From: JAUXEH01 sp965602945
GTDB taxonomy: Bacteria; Acidobacteriota; Aminicenantia; Aminicenantales; Aminicenantaceae
Length of the DNA: 47,169 nt
Assembly (NCBI GenBank): GCA_965602945.1
Contig: CBFDBC010000003.1
Coordinates: 1 to 47,169, forward strand
Direction of reading: 5' to 3'
The notes under the pieces are model-generated. The model saw nothing but the letters and a program-made list of their open reading frames with translations. It did not search any database and was not told where the DNA came from. Position numbers and translations under genes: made by a program. Below, one piece after another: positions 32,114 through 41,013 of this stretch. The stretch's first letter is position 1. Every line of letters starts with the position of its first letter.

Positions 32114-33496
32114 CTAATTAGCCTCCAGTCTCTCGATGATATCGGGGATGACCTGGTAGATGCTCCCCGCTCCCATGACGATGATGATGTCCCCGGGTTG
32201 TGCCAGCGCGGCAACCCGCTCGACCACACCATCGAGCTCGGGCTCGAAGAACACGCCCTTGTGTCCGAATTTCTGGATCTCGGCACAGAGTGCCTCGCCG
32301 GTGATACCCGGCACAGGCTGTTCCCCGGCCGGATAGATCTCCGTGCTGATCAGGATGTCAGCCTGGTTGAAGCTGGTGGCGAACTCATCCATCAGGAGCG
32401 ACATCCGGGAGTAGCGGTGGGGTTGGAAGACCCCGACCACACGCCGCTTCCACCCCTTCCTGGCTGCCTCCAGGGTGGCGCTGATCTCCGTGGGATGGTG
32501 CGCATAGTCCTCGATGATGAGGATATCCTTCACCTCTTTCTTCAGCTCGAACCGCCGGCCGATGCCGGTGTAGCTCTCCAGGCCCTGTAGGATGCTGGGC
32601 ACGGGGATCTCGAGATCCATGCACACGGCCAGGGCGGCCATGGAGTTGTAGATGCTGTGGATCCCGGGGACGTTGAGCTTGAGCGTGCCCAGCTGCTGTC
32701 CCAGGTGGTGTACCTGCGACGTGCTCGAAAAGTGGTCGAATACGGGATCGGAGGCATAGATGTCCGCCTGCGTGGAGAAGCCGTAGGTGATGATCTTGCG
32801 CTTCAGTTCGGGGATCAGGCTCTGCAGGTTGGCGTCGTCCAGGCAGAGGATGATGGGGCAGTAGAAGGGGACCTTGTTGGCGAAGTTGACGAAGGTCCTT
32901 TTGATCTCATCGATCGTGTGGTATTGGTCCAGGTGTTCGGCGTCCAGGTTCGTGAGCACCGCGATGTAGGGCGAGAGGTAGAGGAAGGATCGGTCGCTCT
33001 CGTCCGCCTCGGCCACGATGTAGTCTCCCGCTCCCAGCTTGCCGTAAGCCCCGATGGTGTTGAGGCGCCCCCCCACGATGATGGTGGGATCCTTCCCCGC
33101 CGTCTCCAGCACCTGGGCGATCATGGAGGTGGTGGAGGTCTTGCCGTGCGAGCCGGCCACCGCGATCCCGTCCTTGAGCCGCATGAGCTCCGCCAGCATC
33201 TCCGCCCTGGGGATGACTGGGATCTTGAGCCGCCGCGCCTCCTGGACCTCGATGTTGTCCTCGTGGATGGCGGAGGATATGACGACCACGTCTGCTCCTT
33301 CCACCAGGCCGGACTTGTGACCGATGCTGATCCTTGCACCCAGCCCGGTCAGCCGCCGTGTGGATTGATTCTCGGCCATGTCCGATCCGGAGATCTGGTA
33401 GCCCAGGTTGGCCAGCACCTCGGCGATGCCGTTCATGCCTGTGCCCCCGATCCCCACCATGTGGATGTGCTTGAGTTTTCTACTGGGCCTGACCAC
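32114..33496 (-). CDS. murC: UDP-N-acetylmuramate-L-alanine ligase
   Basis: Cytoplasmic ligase adding L-alanine to UDP-MurNAc, 460 aa. Motifs: HMVGIGGTGMNGIAEVL at the N terminus, the P-loop GSHGKTSTTSM near residue 106, EADESD, and DYAHHPTEI near residue 335. The start is taken as GTG at 33496, one base after the murG stop and behind AGGAGG. A longer reading to 33553 overlaps murG and adds no conserved sequence. Confidence 0.94.
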   Translation of the reverse strand: MVRPSRKLKHIHMVGIGGTGMNGIAEVLANLGYQISGSDMAENQSTRRLTGLGARISIGHKSGLVEGADVVVISSAIHEDNIEVQEARRLKIPVIPRAEMLAELMRLKDGIAVAGSHGKTSTTSMIAQVLETAGKDPTIIVGGRLNTIGAYGKLGAGDYIVAEADESDRSFLYLSPYIAVLTNLDAEHLDQYHTIDEIKRTFVNFANKVPFYCPIILCLDDANLQSLIPELKRKIITYGFSTQADIYASDPVFDHFSSTSQVHHLGQQLGTLKLNVPGIHSIYNSMAALAVCMDLEIPVPSILQGLESYTGIGRRFELKKEVKDILIIEDYAHHPTEISATLEAARKGWKRRVVGVFQPHRYSRMSLLMDEFATSFNQADILISTEIYPAGEQPVPGITGEALCAEIQKFGHKGVFFEPELDGVVERVAALAQPGDIIIVMGAGSIYQVIPDIIERLEAN

Positions 33497-33497
33497 C

Positions 33498-34589
33498 TCA
33501 TCGCCTCCTTTGCATAAGTTCCATACACAGGTCCGCGATCCTGTCCGTGACACCGGTGGGCGTCTTCAGCCGGGAGAGGTTCTGCTCCATCCGGGTTATC
33601 CTGTCCATGCCGTTTTCCATGAAAAGTCCGACTTCCCGCGCGAAGACCTCCGGAGTGAATTCCGTTTCCGTGAACACCACCGCCCCCTCGACCTTTTCCA
33701 GTTCCCGCGCATTGAACGCCTGATGGTCATCGGTGGCGCGGGCGAAGGGCACCAGCAAGGAAGCCTTGCGGGCCGCGATCAGTTCCGCCAGGGTGGATGC
33801 TCCGGCCCGGCTCACGACCAGGTCGGCTTCCTGGAAGAGAGCGGGCATATCGAAGAAATAGGCCTCCACGACCGCATCTGCGAAGCCCTCCCGGCTGTAG
33901 TTTTCGGCGACCCAGGCCCGGTCCTTTTCACCGGTCTGATGGAAGAGGCGCAGCCGTTCCTTCATGTCCTTAAGCAGGGGCAGGGAGTCCACGACCTGCC
34001 GGTTGAGGAAATGCGAGCCCTGGCTGCCCCCGAAGATCAGGACCGTCAGCCGGCTTCCCCGTTCCTTGACGGGGAGGCTGTAAAACTCCTCCCGCACCGG
34101 ATTACCCAGGAACACGCCCTTTCCCTTGAAATCAGGCAGCGAGCTCTCGAAGGCGGCCACGGCCTTGTCCACGTGAGGCAGCAGCCGCCGGTTCGTGAAT
34201 CCCGGGTGCCGGTTCTGTTCCAGGATCAGCGTGGGGATCTTCATGCGGGAGGCCAGCAGGACCACCGGGCCGGCGCTGTAGCCGCCCACGCCTATGACCA
34301 GTCCGGGCCTGAGGCGGCGAAGCAGGCGGAAGGACTGCCAGAAGGCCCTGGGAAGCAGCAGGAGCGCGCGGAGGGTCTTCCAGCCACGGCCCTTGAGGCC
34401 TTCGATCCGCAGCGGGACGAAGTCCACGTTGTACTCCTGCATGATCCGTTTCTCCAGCGCCCGGCTGCTGCCGATGTAGGTGATCTCAGTGTCAGGCTCC
34501 CTCTCCAGCAACTTCCGGCCCAGAGCCAAAGCGGGATAGAGGTGCCCCGCCGTCCCCCCCCCGCTGATGAAGATCCGTGGCGTGCTCAT
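33498..34589 (-). CDS. murG: Lipid II synthase MurG
   Basis: GT28 glycosyltransferase on the inner face of the membrane that adds GlcNAc to lipid I, 363 aa. It begins with the signature ISGGGTAGHLYPALALG, followed by GVGGYSAGPVVL near residue 100 and the C-terminal donor motifs FGGSQGS and SRAGASTLAELIA. The ATG overlaps the ftsW stop by ATGA. The gene order ftsW-murG-murC is the standard one. Confidence 0.94.
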   Translation of the reverse strand: MSTPRIFISGGGTAGHLYPALALGRKLLEREPDTEITYIGSSRALEKRIMQEYNVDFVPLRIEGLKGRGWKTLRALLLLPRAFWQSFRLLRRLRPGLVIGVGGYSAGPVVLLASRMKIPTLILEQNRHPGFTNRRLLPHVDKAVAAFESSLPDFKGKGVFLGNPVREEFYSLPVKERGSRLTVLIFGGSQGSHFLNRQVVDSLPLLKDMKERLRLFHQTGEKDRAWVAENYSREGFADAVVEAYFFDMPALFQEADLVVSRAGASTLAELIAARKASLLVPFARATDDHQAFNARELEKVEGAVVFTETEFTPEVFAREVGLFMENGMDRITRMEQNLSRLKTPTGVTDRIADLCMELMQRRR

Positions 34590-35704
34590 TTTCTCCTCTG
34601 GGGGGTCTTCCTCTGCGAGATGTGAAGGAGCAGCCCGACAGCGAACAGGGTGCAGATCAGGGACGACCGGCCGTAGCTGAAGAAGGGCAGCGGCAGGCCG
34701 GTGGTTGGCGCCAGACCCAGCACGATGCTGATGTTAAGGAGAGCCTGGATGCCGATCGCCAGGGTCAGGCCGGCGGCCAGGACCCGGCTGTAGGATTCCG
34801 GGGCCCGCCGGGAGATCACCAGCCCGCGCCAGATGAAGACCCCGAACAGGAAAAGCACCCCGAGCGCCCCGATCAATCCCAACTCCTCGCCTACGATGGA
34901 GTATATGTAGTCGGTGTGGGAGTCGGGCAGGTAGTAAAGCTTCCCGGAGCCCTGCCCGATGCTGGATCCGAAGATGCCTCCCGAACCGAGCGCGAGCTTG
35001 GATTGATAGGCCTGATACCCCGCGTCATGCAGGTTGGCTTCCGGGGAGATGAAGGACATGATCCGTTCGCGGACGTAGGCGGGTGCCTGGAGGATGATCG
35101 CCGTAAGCAGGGCGGATGCGCTCAGCCCCAGCACGAAGAGATGCGAAAGCCGGACTCCGCCCAGGAACAGCATCGTGGCGCAGATCGCCGCTATCAGGAG
35201 GGCCGTGCTGACATCGGGTTCCTTGAAGACCAGGAGGATCACCACGCCGATCACACCGAGGGGCAGGGCCAGGGTGCGGGGATCGTTCAGGGCGTCCTTC
35301 TTTCTGTCGAGATAGTACGCCAGGAAAATCACCAGGCTGATCTTGGTCAGCTCAGAGGGCTGGAACCGGAATCCGGCTAGGTGGATCCACCGGTTGGCGT
35401 TGCGGATGGCTGGCATGAACAGCGCCAGGGACAGCAGTCCGATAGACAGGGTCAATGCCCCGTAGACGAACACCGGATTCCGGTAGAAGGGCTTGGACCA
35501 GGACATTATGACGAGGAGCAGGGCCAGGCCGGCCGCGGCACCGAAAACCTGCTGCACGAAGTAGTAGAACGAGTTCCCGCGCTCTTCGATCCCGCGGGGC
35601 GCGGAGGAGCTGAACACCATGACCAGCCCAAAGGCGATCAGGGCGAGTACGGCCAGGAACAGCAGCTTGTCGAAGCCGTACCGGCGGTAGATTTCCCTGC
35701 TCAT
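34586..35704 (-). CDS. ftsW: Peptidoglycan glycosyltransferase FtsW
   Basis: SEDS-family membrane glycosyltransferase that polymerises lipid II for septal wall with FtsI, 372 aa and about ten membrane segments. Recognisable motifs are NRWIHLAGFRFQPSELTKI, FKEPDVSTALLI and GEELGLIGA. The late SEDS signature, usually SYGGSS, reads SYGRSS here. The start is the ATG at 35704, overlapping the murD stop by ATGA; an in-frame extension to 35803 lies in murD and is rejected. Confidence 0.93.
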   Translation of the reverse strand: MSREIYRRYGFDKLLFLAVLALIAFGLVMVFSSSAPRGIEERGNSFYYFVQQVFGAAAGLALLLVIMSWSKPFYRNPVFVYGALTLSIGLLSLALFMPAIRNANRWIHLAGFRFQPSELTKISLVIFLAYYLDRKKDALNDPRTLALPLGVIGVVILLVFKEPDVSTALLIAAICATMLFLGGVRLSHLFVLGLSASALLTAIILQAPAYVRERIMSFISPEANLHDAGYQAYQSKLALGSGGIFGSSIGQGSGKLYYLPDSHTDYIYSIVGEELGLIGALGVLFLFGVFIWRGLVISRRAPESYSRVLAAGLTLAIGIQALLNISIVLGLAPTTGLPLPFFSYGRSSLICTLFAVGLLLHISQRKTPQRRK

Positions 35705-37071
35705 TCCGGCTCCTCCCCCGGGTCCTGCTGAAGCGACAAAACCTCCTGTTTGAACACCTCTCCCCGGTGCTCGAAGCTGCGGAACATGTCGAAGCTTGTG
35801 CATGCCGGTGCCAGCAGCACAACGTCTCCCTCTGCGGCCAGGGAGTGCGCGGTCCGGACCGCATCCCGCATGGTTTTCGTCCTTTCCATGGGCACGGTGC
35901 CCTGCAGCTCCGAAAAGATGAGGGAAGAGGCCTCGCCCAGGAGTACGACTCCCTTCACCCGCGACTTGACCGGTTCACGCAGCGTCTGGAAATTGCCGCC
36001 CTTGTCCCTTCCTCCCAGGATCAGCACGATGGGCTGGGAGAAACTGTTCAGAGACTTGAGGGTGGCATCCACGTTGGTGGCCTTGGAATCGTTGTAAAAG
36101 ACCACGCCCGCCAGATCGAGCACCTTTTCCAGGCGGTGCTCCAACGCCCGGAATCCCCTGATCCCTGACTTGATGCGGAGCAGCGGGACATCCAGCGCAT
36201 GGGCTGCCAGTGCGGCGGCCATGATGTTCTCGATGTTATGGCGTCCGATAAGCGGGAGGTCGCTTAGGGGGATCAGCTGTTCGGTCCGGCCGGCCTCCGC
36301 CAGCATGATCAGCCCCTGATCGGCATAGCAGCCGGGGACCACGCGCTTCTGCTGGCTGAATCCCAGCGTCCGGAAAGGGCCGCTGTCCCGGAGCCCCCAG
36401 ACCAGGGTATCATCCCGGTTCAGCACGGCGGCCTCCTCCCGGGTCAAGCGTGACAGAATCTTTTGTTTGGATGCGAAGTAATCCTCGAAGTCCGGGTGCC
36501 AGTCCAGGTGGTCGGGAGAGATGTTGAGGAACACGGATACGTCGGGCCTCAGGGTTTCGGTGAGCGCCAGCTGGAAGCTGGACAGTTCTGTCACGTAGAT
36601 GTGGTCGTCGCAGCTGTCGTCCACGAAAGCGATGAGAGGCATTCCGATGTTGCCCGCCAGAAAGGCGGGCAGGTCGGCCTCGCTCAGGATCCGGTGTATC
36701 AGGGTCGTGACCGTGGACTTGCCGTTGGAACCCGTGACACCAACGATCCGGCCCTTGAGGAAGCGGCTCGCCAGCTCGACTTCAGACAGGACGGGGATGC
36801 CTCTCTCTCTTGCGGCTTCCATCTCCGGTATGACGGGGACGCCGGGGCTGGGAATGATCAGGTCGGAGGTCAGGAAGGAGGCTCGGTCATGGCCTCCGGT
36901 CTCGAACCGGACGCCCGGTATCTGCCAGCGCGCCAGGGCATCCTCCAACTCGGTGGAAGAGCGTTTTTCGCTGATCGTGACCTTGGCCCCGCGGTCCAAC
37001 GCGAAACGGCAGACGGCTTCCCCTGTCAGGCCGAAGCCGACTATGAGCAGTTCCTTGTCTTTCAGTTCCAT
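35701..37071 (-). CDS. murD: UDP-N-acetylmuramoylalanine-D-glutamate ligase
   Basis: Cytoplasmic ligase adding D-glutamate to UDP-MurNAc-L-Ala, 456 aa. Motifs: LIVGFGLTGEAVCRFAL at the N terminus, P-loop GVTGSNGKSTVTTLI near residue 115, HNIENIMAAALAA, and FYNDSKATNVDATLKSL near residue 325. The ATG directly follows the mraY stop (TAAATG), and the 3' end overlaps ftsW. Confidence 0.94.
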   Translation of the reverse strand: MELKDKELLIVGFGLTGEAVCRFALDRGAKVTISEKRSSTELEDALARWQIPGVRFETGGHDRASFLTSDLIIPSPGVPVIPEMEAARERGIPVLSEVELASRFLKGRIVGVTGSNGKSTVTTLIHRILSEADLPAFLAGNIGMPLIAFVDDSCDDHIYVTELSSFQLALTETLRPDVSVFLNISPDHLDWHPDFEDYFASKQKILSRLTREEAAVLNRDDTLVWGLRDSGPFRTLGFSQQKRVVPGCYADQGLIMLAEAGRTEQLIPLSDLPLIGRHNIENIMAAALAAHALDVPLLRIKSGIRGFRALEHRLEKVLDLAGVVFYNDSKATNVDATLKSLNSFSQPIVLILGGRDKGGNFQTLREPVKSRVKGVVLLGEASSLIFSELQGTVPMERTKTMRDAVRTAHSLAAEGDVVLLAPACTSFDMFRSFEHRGEVFKQEVLSLQQDPGEEPE

Positions 37072-38160
37072 TTATCTGATCTTTAAGGTGGTCAGGCTGA
37101 AGAGAGCGAATATGATGGCCGCGATCCAGAACCGCACCACGATCTTGGACTCCGACCAGCCCATGAGCTCGAAATGATGGTGGATGGGGGCCATCTTGAA
37201 GATGCGCTTGCCCCCGCTGAGCTTGAAATACCCCACCTGGAGCAGGACCGAGAGCTCCTCCAGGATGAACACTCCGGCCACCATGAAGAGCAGGAATTCC
37301 TGTTTGATCATGATGGCCACCAGGCCCACGGTAGCACCCAGAGACAGGGCGCCGGTATCACCCATGAAGACCTCGGCCGGGTGACAGTTGTACCACAGGA
37401 ATCCCAGGCACGCCCCGGCCATGGCGCCCAGGAAGATCGTCAGCTCCGAGGCCAGTTCGACCCTGGGGATGTCGAGATAGGTGGACCAGCGCGCATCCCC
37501 CGCGATGTAACAGATGGCGGTGAAAGAGGCCACGGAGATGAGTGCCAGCCCGATGGCCAGCCCGTCCAGGCCGTCTGCCAGGTTCACGGCATTGGAGGAG
37601 GCGGTGATGATGAACATGATCCAGGGGAAGTAGAAAAAGCCCAGGTAGGGCGTGAAATTCTTGAAGAAGGGGACCGACAGGCGCAGGTCGAACTCGCCTC
37701 GGCTCCCCAGATAGAGCAGGATGATGCCGGCCACTCCTCCCAGGATGATCTGAAAAATGAACTTGGTGCGGGCGATCAGGCCCGCGGGTTTTTTCTTTTT
37801 GACCTGGAGGAAGTCGTCCCAGAATCCGAGCGCCCCGAACAGGACCAGGGTGATCACGGCCAGCCACACATAGGTGTTGTAGAGGTCGGCCCAGAGCAGT
37901 GTGGGTACGAGCGTGCAGGCGATGATGAGGAAGCCGCCCATGGTCGGGGTTCCCCGTTTGGTAATATGGGACTGGGGTCCCTCGTCCCGGATCTCCTCCC
38001 CGATCTGGAGCTTCTTGAGCAGCTTGATGAGCAGGGGGCCCAGGAGCAGGGTGAGAAGGAGTGCCGTGCTTCCCGCCAGGAAGGTCCGGACCGTGATGTA
38101 ACGGAACACGTTGAAGAAACTGATGTATTCCTTCAGTGGGACGAGCAGCCAGTACAGCAT
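37072..38160 (-). CDS. mraY: Phospho-MurNAc-pentapeptide translocase MraY
   Basis: Integral membrane enzyme that moves phospho-MurNAc-pentapeptide to undecaprenyl phosphate, making lipid I; 362 aa and about ten membrane segments. Motifs: RDEGPQSHITKRGTPTMGG near residue 60, GFWDDFLQVKKKK, NAVNLADGLDGLA with catalytic aspartates near residue 195, and the C-terminal APIHHHFELMGWSE. It lies 3 bases behind murF and abuts murD. Confidence 0.95.
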   Translation of the reverse strand: MLYWLLVPLKEYISFFNVFRYITVRTFLAGSTALLLTLLLGPLLIKLLKKLQIGEEIRDEGPQSHITKRGTPTMGGFLIIACTLVPTLLWADLYNTYVWLAVITLVLFGALGFWDDFLQVKKKKPAGLIARTKFIFQIILGGVAGIILLYLGSRGEFDLRLSVPFFKNFTPYLGFFYFPWIMFIITASSNAVNLADGLDGLAIGLALISVASFTAICYIAGDARWSTYLDIPRVELASELTIFLGAMAGACLGFLWYNCHPAEVFMGDTGALSLGATVGLVAIMIKQEFLLFMVAGVFILEELSVLLQVGYFKLSGGKRIFKMAPIHHHFELMGWSESKIVVRFWIAAIIFALFSLTTLKIR

Positions 38161-38163
38161 GGT

Positions 38164-39543
38164 TTAACCTTCCTCCCTGACGAGCCTGTCAACGACCACT
38201 TCCATCCGCATGCCGCGTGATCCCTTGACCAGAATGACATCTCCCGCTTCCAGCAGGGCGGACAGGGCTTGCGCGGCCGCCGGGGAATCCTCGTAGACCA
38301 GCACGCGCTCAGGATCCATGCCGGCGCCGGTGGCGGCGTCCGCCGTGTTCCGGCTGAGGGGGCCCACCAGGACCAGCAGGTCGATCCCGAGCGCGGCCGC
38401 CTTTTCACCCGCCTCGCGGTGGTACGCGGCCTCCTCGCTGCCCAGTTCCAGCATGTCGCCCAGGACCGCAAGCCTGCGTCCTCCGGGAAGGCCGGCCAGG
38501 GCAGTGAGCGCTTCTTCCAGGGCCGAGGGATTGGAGTTGTAGGAGTCATCGATGACATGGATCCCCCGGGGCAAAGCATGGGACCGGCCCCTGTTCTCGA
38601 ACGGGCTGAGTCGGGAGGCGGCTTCCACGACCTTTTCGAGCGGGACGTCCAGGACCCGCGCGACGGCCGCCGCACCCAGGAAGTTGTAGAGCTGGCCGCG
38701 GTTGAAGAAGGGCAGAGCGGCGGGCCGGGATTCTTCTCCGTAGACGAGTTCGAATGACATCCCGTCCCAGCCCCGGAGCCGGATGTCCCGCGCCCTGATA
38801 GTACATGCTTCGGAAAGCCCGAAGAACAGGACGTCTCCGCTCCAGGTGGAGGCCATCTCCCGGACCAGCGGGTCGTCCCGGTTGAGGACGGCGGTCCCAA
38901 GGGCGGCGATCCCGTCCAGCAGTTCCTGCTTGGCACGCGCGATGCCGCGGATGTCGGGGAAAAACTTCAGGTGCACGGGCCGGACATTGGTGATCAGGGC
39001 GATGTCCGGGGGAGCGAATCGGGTCAGGGCGGCGATCTCGCCCGGTGCGCTCATCCCGTATTCCAGCACGGCTACTTCGTGATGGTCCTCGAGCCGCAGG
39101 AGGGAAAGCGGAAGTCCCAGGTGGTTGTTGAAGTTGCCCTCCGACTTGAGGACGCTGTAGGTGGAGGAGAGGATCTGTGCCGTGAATTCCTTGGTCGTGG
39201 TTTTCCCCACGCTTCCGGTGATGCCGACCACCCTGGGTCTGAGGGTGGATGTCACCGTTCCGGCCAGGCGCTGCAGGGCGTCGAGGGTGTCGGCCACCTG
39301 CAGCAGGGCTGTCTCCGGGTTGGGGATGGGCATCGGCCTGGCGATCACGGCGCCCGCCGCTCCCCGCCGGACGGCATCCGGAACGAAATCATGGCCGTCC
39401 CGTTCCGCCTGTATGGCGAAGAAAAGCTCGCCGGGCTCGCTCATGCGGGAGTCGATGTTGAAGCGGCGGAAGCGGAGGCCCGGATCGCCCTGGAGGATGG
39501 TCCCGTCCACCCGCTCCGTCAGTGCCTGAAGTGTCATCTCCAC
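38164..39543 (-). CDS. murF: UDP-MurNAc-tripeptide-D-Ala-D-Ala ligase
   Basis: Cytoplasmic ligase adding D-Ala-D-Ala to the UDP-MurNAc tripeptide, 459 aa from the GTG at 39543. A start at the ATG at 39537, two codons later, is equally possible. Motifs: DSRMSEPGELFFAI near residue 31, P-loop GITGSVGKTTTKEF near residue 107, SEGNFNNHLGLPL, and DDSYNSNPSALEEAL near residue 320. It is three bases from both murE and mraY. The D-Ala-D-Ala ligase gene ddl is not in the window. Confidence 0.93.
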   Translation of the reverse strand: MEMTLQALTERVDGTILQGDPGLRFRRFNIDSRMSEPGELFFAIQAERDGHDFVPDAVRRGAAGAVIARPMPIPNPETALLQVADTLDALQRLAGTVTSTLRPRVVGITGSVGKTTTKEFTAQILSSTYSVLKSEGNFNNHLGLPLSLLRLEDHHEVAVLEYGMSAPGEIAALTRFAPPDIALITNVRPVHLKFFPDIRGIARAKQELLDGIAALGTAVLNRDDPLVREMASTWSGDVLFFGLSEACTIRARDIRLRGWDGMSFELVYGEESRPAALPFFNRGQLYNFLGAAAVARVLDVPLEKVVEAASRLSPFENRGRSHALPRGIHVIDDSYNSNPSALEEALTALAGLPGGRRLAVLGDMLELGSEEAAYHREAGEKAAALGIDLLVLVGPLSRNTADAATGAGMDPERVLVYEDSPAAAQALSALLEAGDVILVKGSRGMRMEVVVDRLVREEG

Positions 39544-39546
39544 CCT

Positions 39547-41013
39547 CTAGCTCCCGTCCATTTCCTTCAGGATCTCCCGGATGACCTCCGCGTCGTCGAA
39601 ATGGGTCACCCGGTCCTGGATGATCTGGTAATCTTCGTGACCCTTGCCGGCGATGAGGATGTAATCGCCCTCAAGTCCCTGATGCAGCGCCTTCCTTATG
39701 GCCGCTCTGCGGTCGGGCTCGATCTCATATCTGTCCCTGCCGTTCCTGTGGATTCCCCCCTCTATGTCCCGGATGATCTCCAGCGGGTCCTCGGACCTGG
39801 GATTGTCCGATGTGATGATGCTCCAGTCCGACAGAGAGCCAGCCGCCTCTCCCATGCGGGGGCGCTTGCTGCGGTCGCGGTCGCCGCCCGCCCCGAAGAC
39901 CACTATCACCCGGTTTTCTCCCCTCAGTTCGCGTGCCGTCTCCAGCAGGTTGCGCAGGGCATCGTCTGTGTGGGCATAGTCGACGAAGATGTGCAGCCCG
40001 CGGGAATTGTCGATCTTTTCGAACCGCCCCGGCACGCCCCGGAGGGAGCGGATGCCTTCCTTCACGGCGGCGGCGGGGATGTTCAGTGTCAGGGCCGCGG
40101 CCACGGCGGCCAGGATGTTGTACAGGTTCGGCTTGCCCAGGAGGTGTGAGTCCAGCTCGAGACGACCGGCCGGGAACTTGACGGCCGCACGGATCCCGTC
40201 GTCCCTGAACGTGTAGTCCTCGGCCCGCACCATGGCGCTAGGGGCCAGGCCGTAGGTAACCCCGCCCATGGCGAGATGGGCCATGAGTTTCCTGCCCCAT
40301 TCATCGTCCGCGTTCACCACGGCCATGCTGCGGCGACCCAGCGTGAACAGCCTCAGCTTGGCCCGGAAGTAGTCTTCCATGGTGCGGTGGTAATCGAGGT
40401 GGTCGCCGCTGAGGTTGGTGAACACGGCGACATCGAAATCGACCCCCACGGGCCGCTTCAGGTCCAGGGCGTGGGAGGAGACCTCCATGACGCAGTGGGT
40501 GGCCCGGTTGTCCTTCAGTGTGCGCATCATCTTCTGCAGGTCCGGGGCCTCGGGAGTCGTGCGTGAGGCGACCTCCTCCAGCCCGGGCCCGCGGTATTGG
40601 ATGGTTCCCAGAAGCCCTGACCGGTGTCCCGCCGCCTTGAAGATGGACTCCAGGAGATACGTGATGGTGGTCTTGCCCTTGGTCCCTGTGATCCCGATCA
40701 CCTTGAGCTCACGGGATGGGTGGCCGTAAAAATTTGCGGAACACAGGGCCAGCGCCTCGCGTGCGTCTGCGGCCTGGATCCAGGCGGTGTCGAGTTCCGC
40801 CGGCTTCTCCCGTTCCGAGCGAACGGCGGAGGCCCCTTTGGCCAGGGCATCGGGGATGAAGACGAATCCGTCGGCCTTGACACCCCTGAGGGCGGCGAAA
40901 AGGCTGCCCGGGACGACCGCCTGGGAAGCATAGGCGATCTCTTGGATCTCCAGGCTTCCGTCGCCGGCCAGCCGGATGGCGGGGACCTCCTCCAGGAGGT
41001 GTTCGAGCCTCAT
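39547..41013 (-). CDS. murE: UDP-MurNAc-tripeptide synthetase MurE, meso-DAP type
   Basis: Cytoplasmic ligase adding the third stem-peptide residue, 488 aa. Motifs: P-loop GITGTKGKTTITYLL near residue 108, SSHALDLKR, NLSGDHLDYH, and the residue-selecting DNPRSEDP near residue 405. Its arginine indicates meso-diaminopimelate rather than lysine, in keeping with a Gram-negative wall. The start is the ATG at 41013, overlapping the ftsI stop by ATGA. A longer reading to 41574 lies over ftsI and is rejected. Confidence 0.94.
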   Translation of the reverse strand: MRLEHLLEEVPAIRLAGDGSLEIQEIAYASQAVVPGSLFAALRGVKADGFVFIPDALAKGASAVRSEREKPAELDTAWIQAADAREALALCSANFYGHPSRELKVIGITGTKGKTTITYLLESIFKAAGHRSGLLGTIQYRGPGLEEVASRTTPEAPDLQKMMRTLKDNRATHCVMEVSSHALDLKRPVGVDFDVAVFTNLSGDHLDYHRTMEDYFRAKLRLFTLGRRSMAVVNADDEWGRKLMAHLAMGGVTYGLAPSAMVRAEDYTFRDDGIRAAVKFPAGRLELDSHLLGKPNLYNILAAVAAALTLNIPAAAVKEGIRSLRGVPGRFEKIDNSRGLHIFVDYAHTDDALRNLLETARELRGENRVIVVFGAGGDRDRSKRPRMGEAAGSLSDWSIITSDNPRSEDPLEIIRDIEGGIHRNGRDRYEIEPDRRAAIRKALHQGLEGDYILIAGKGHEDYQIIQDRVTHFDDAEVIREILKEMDGS

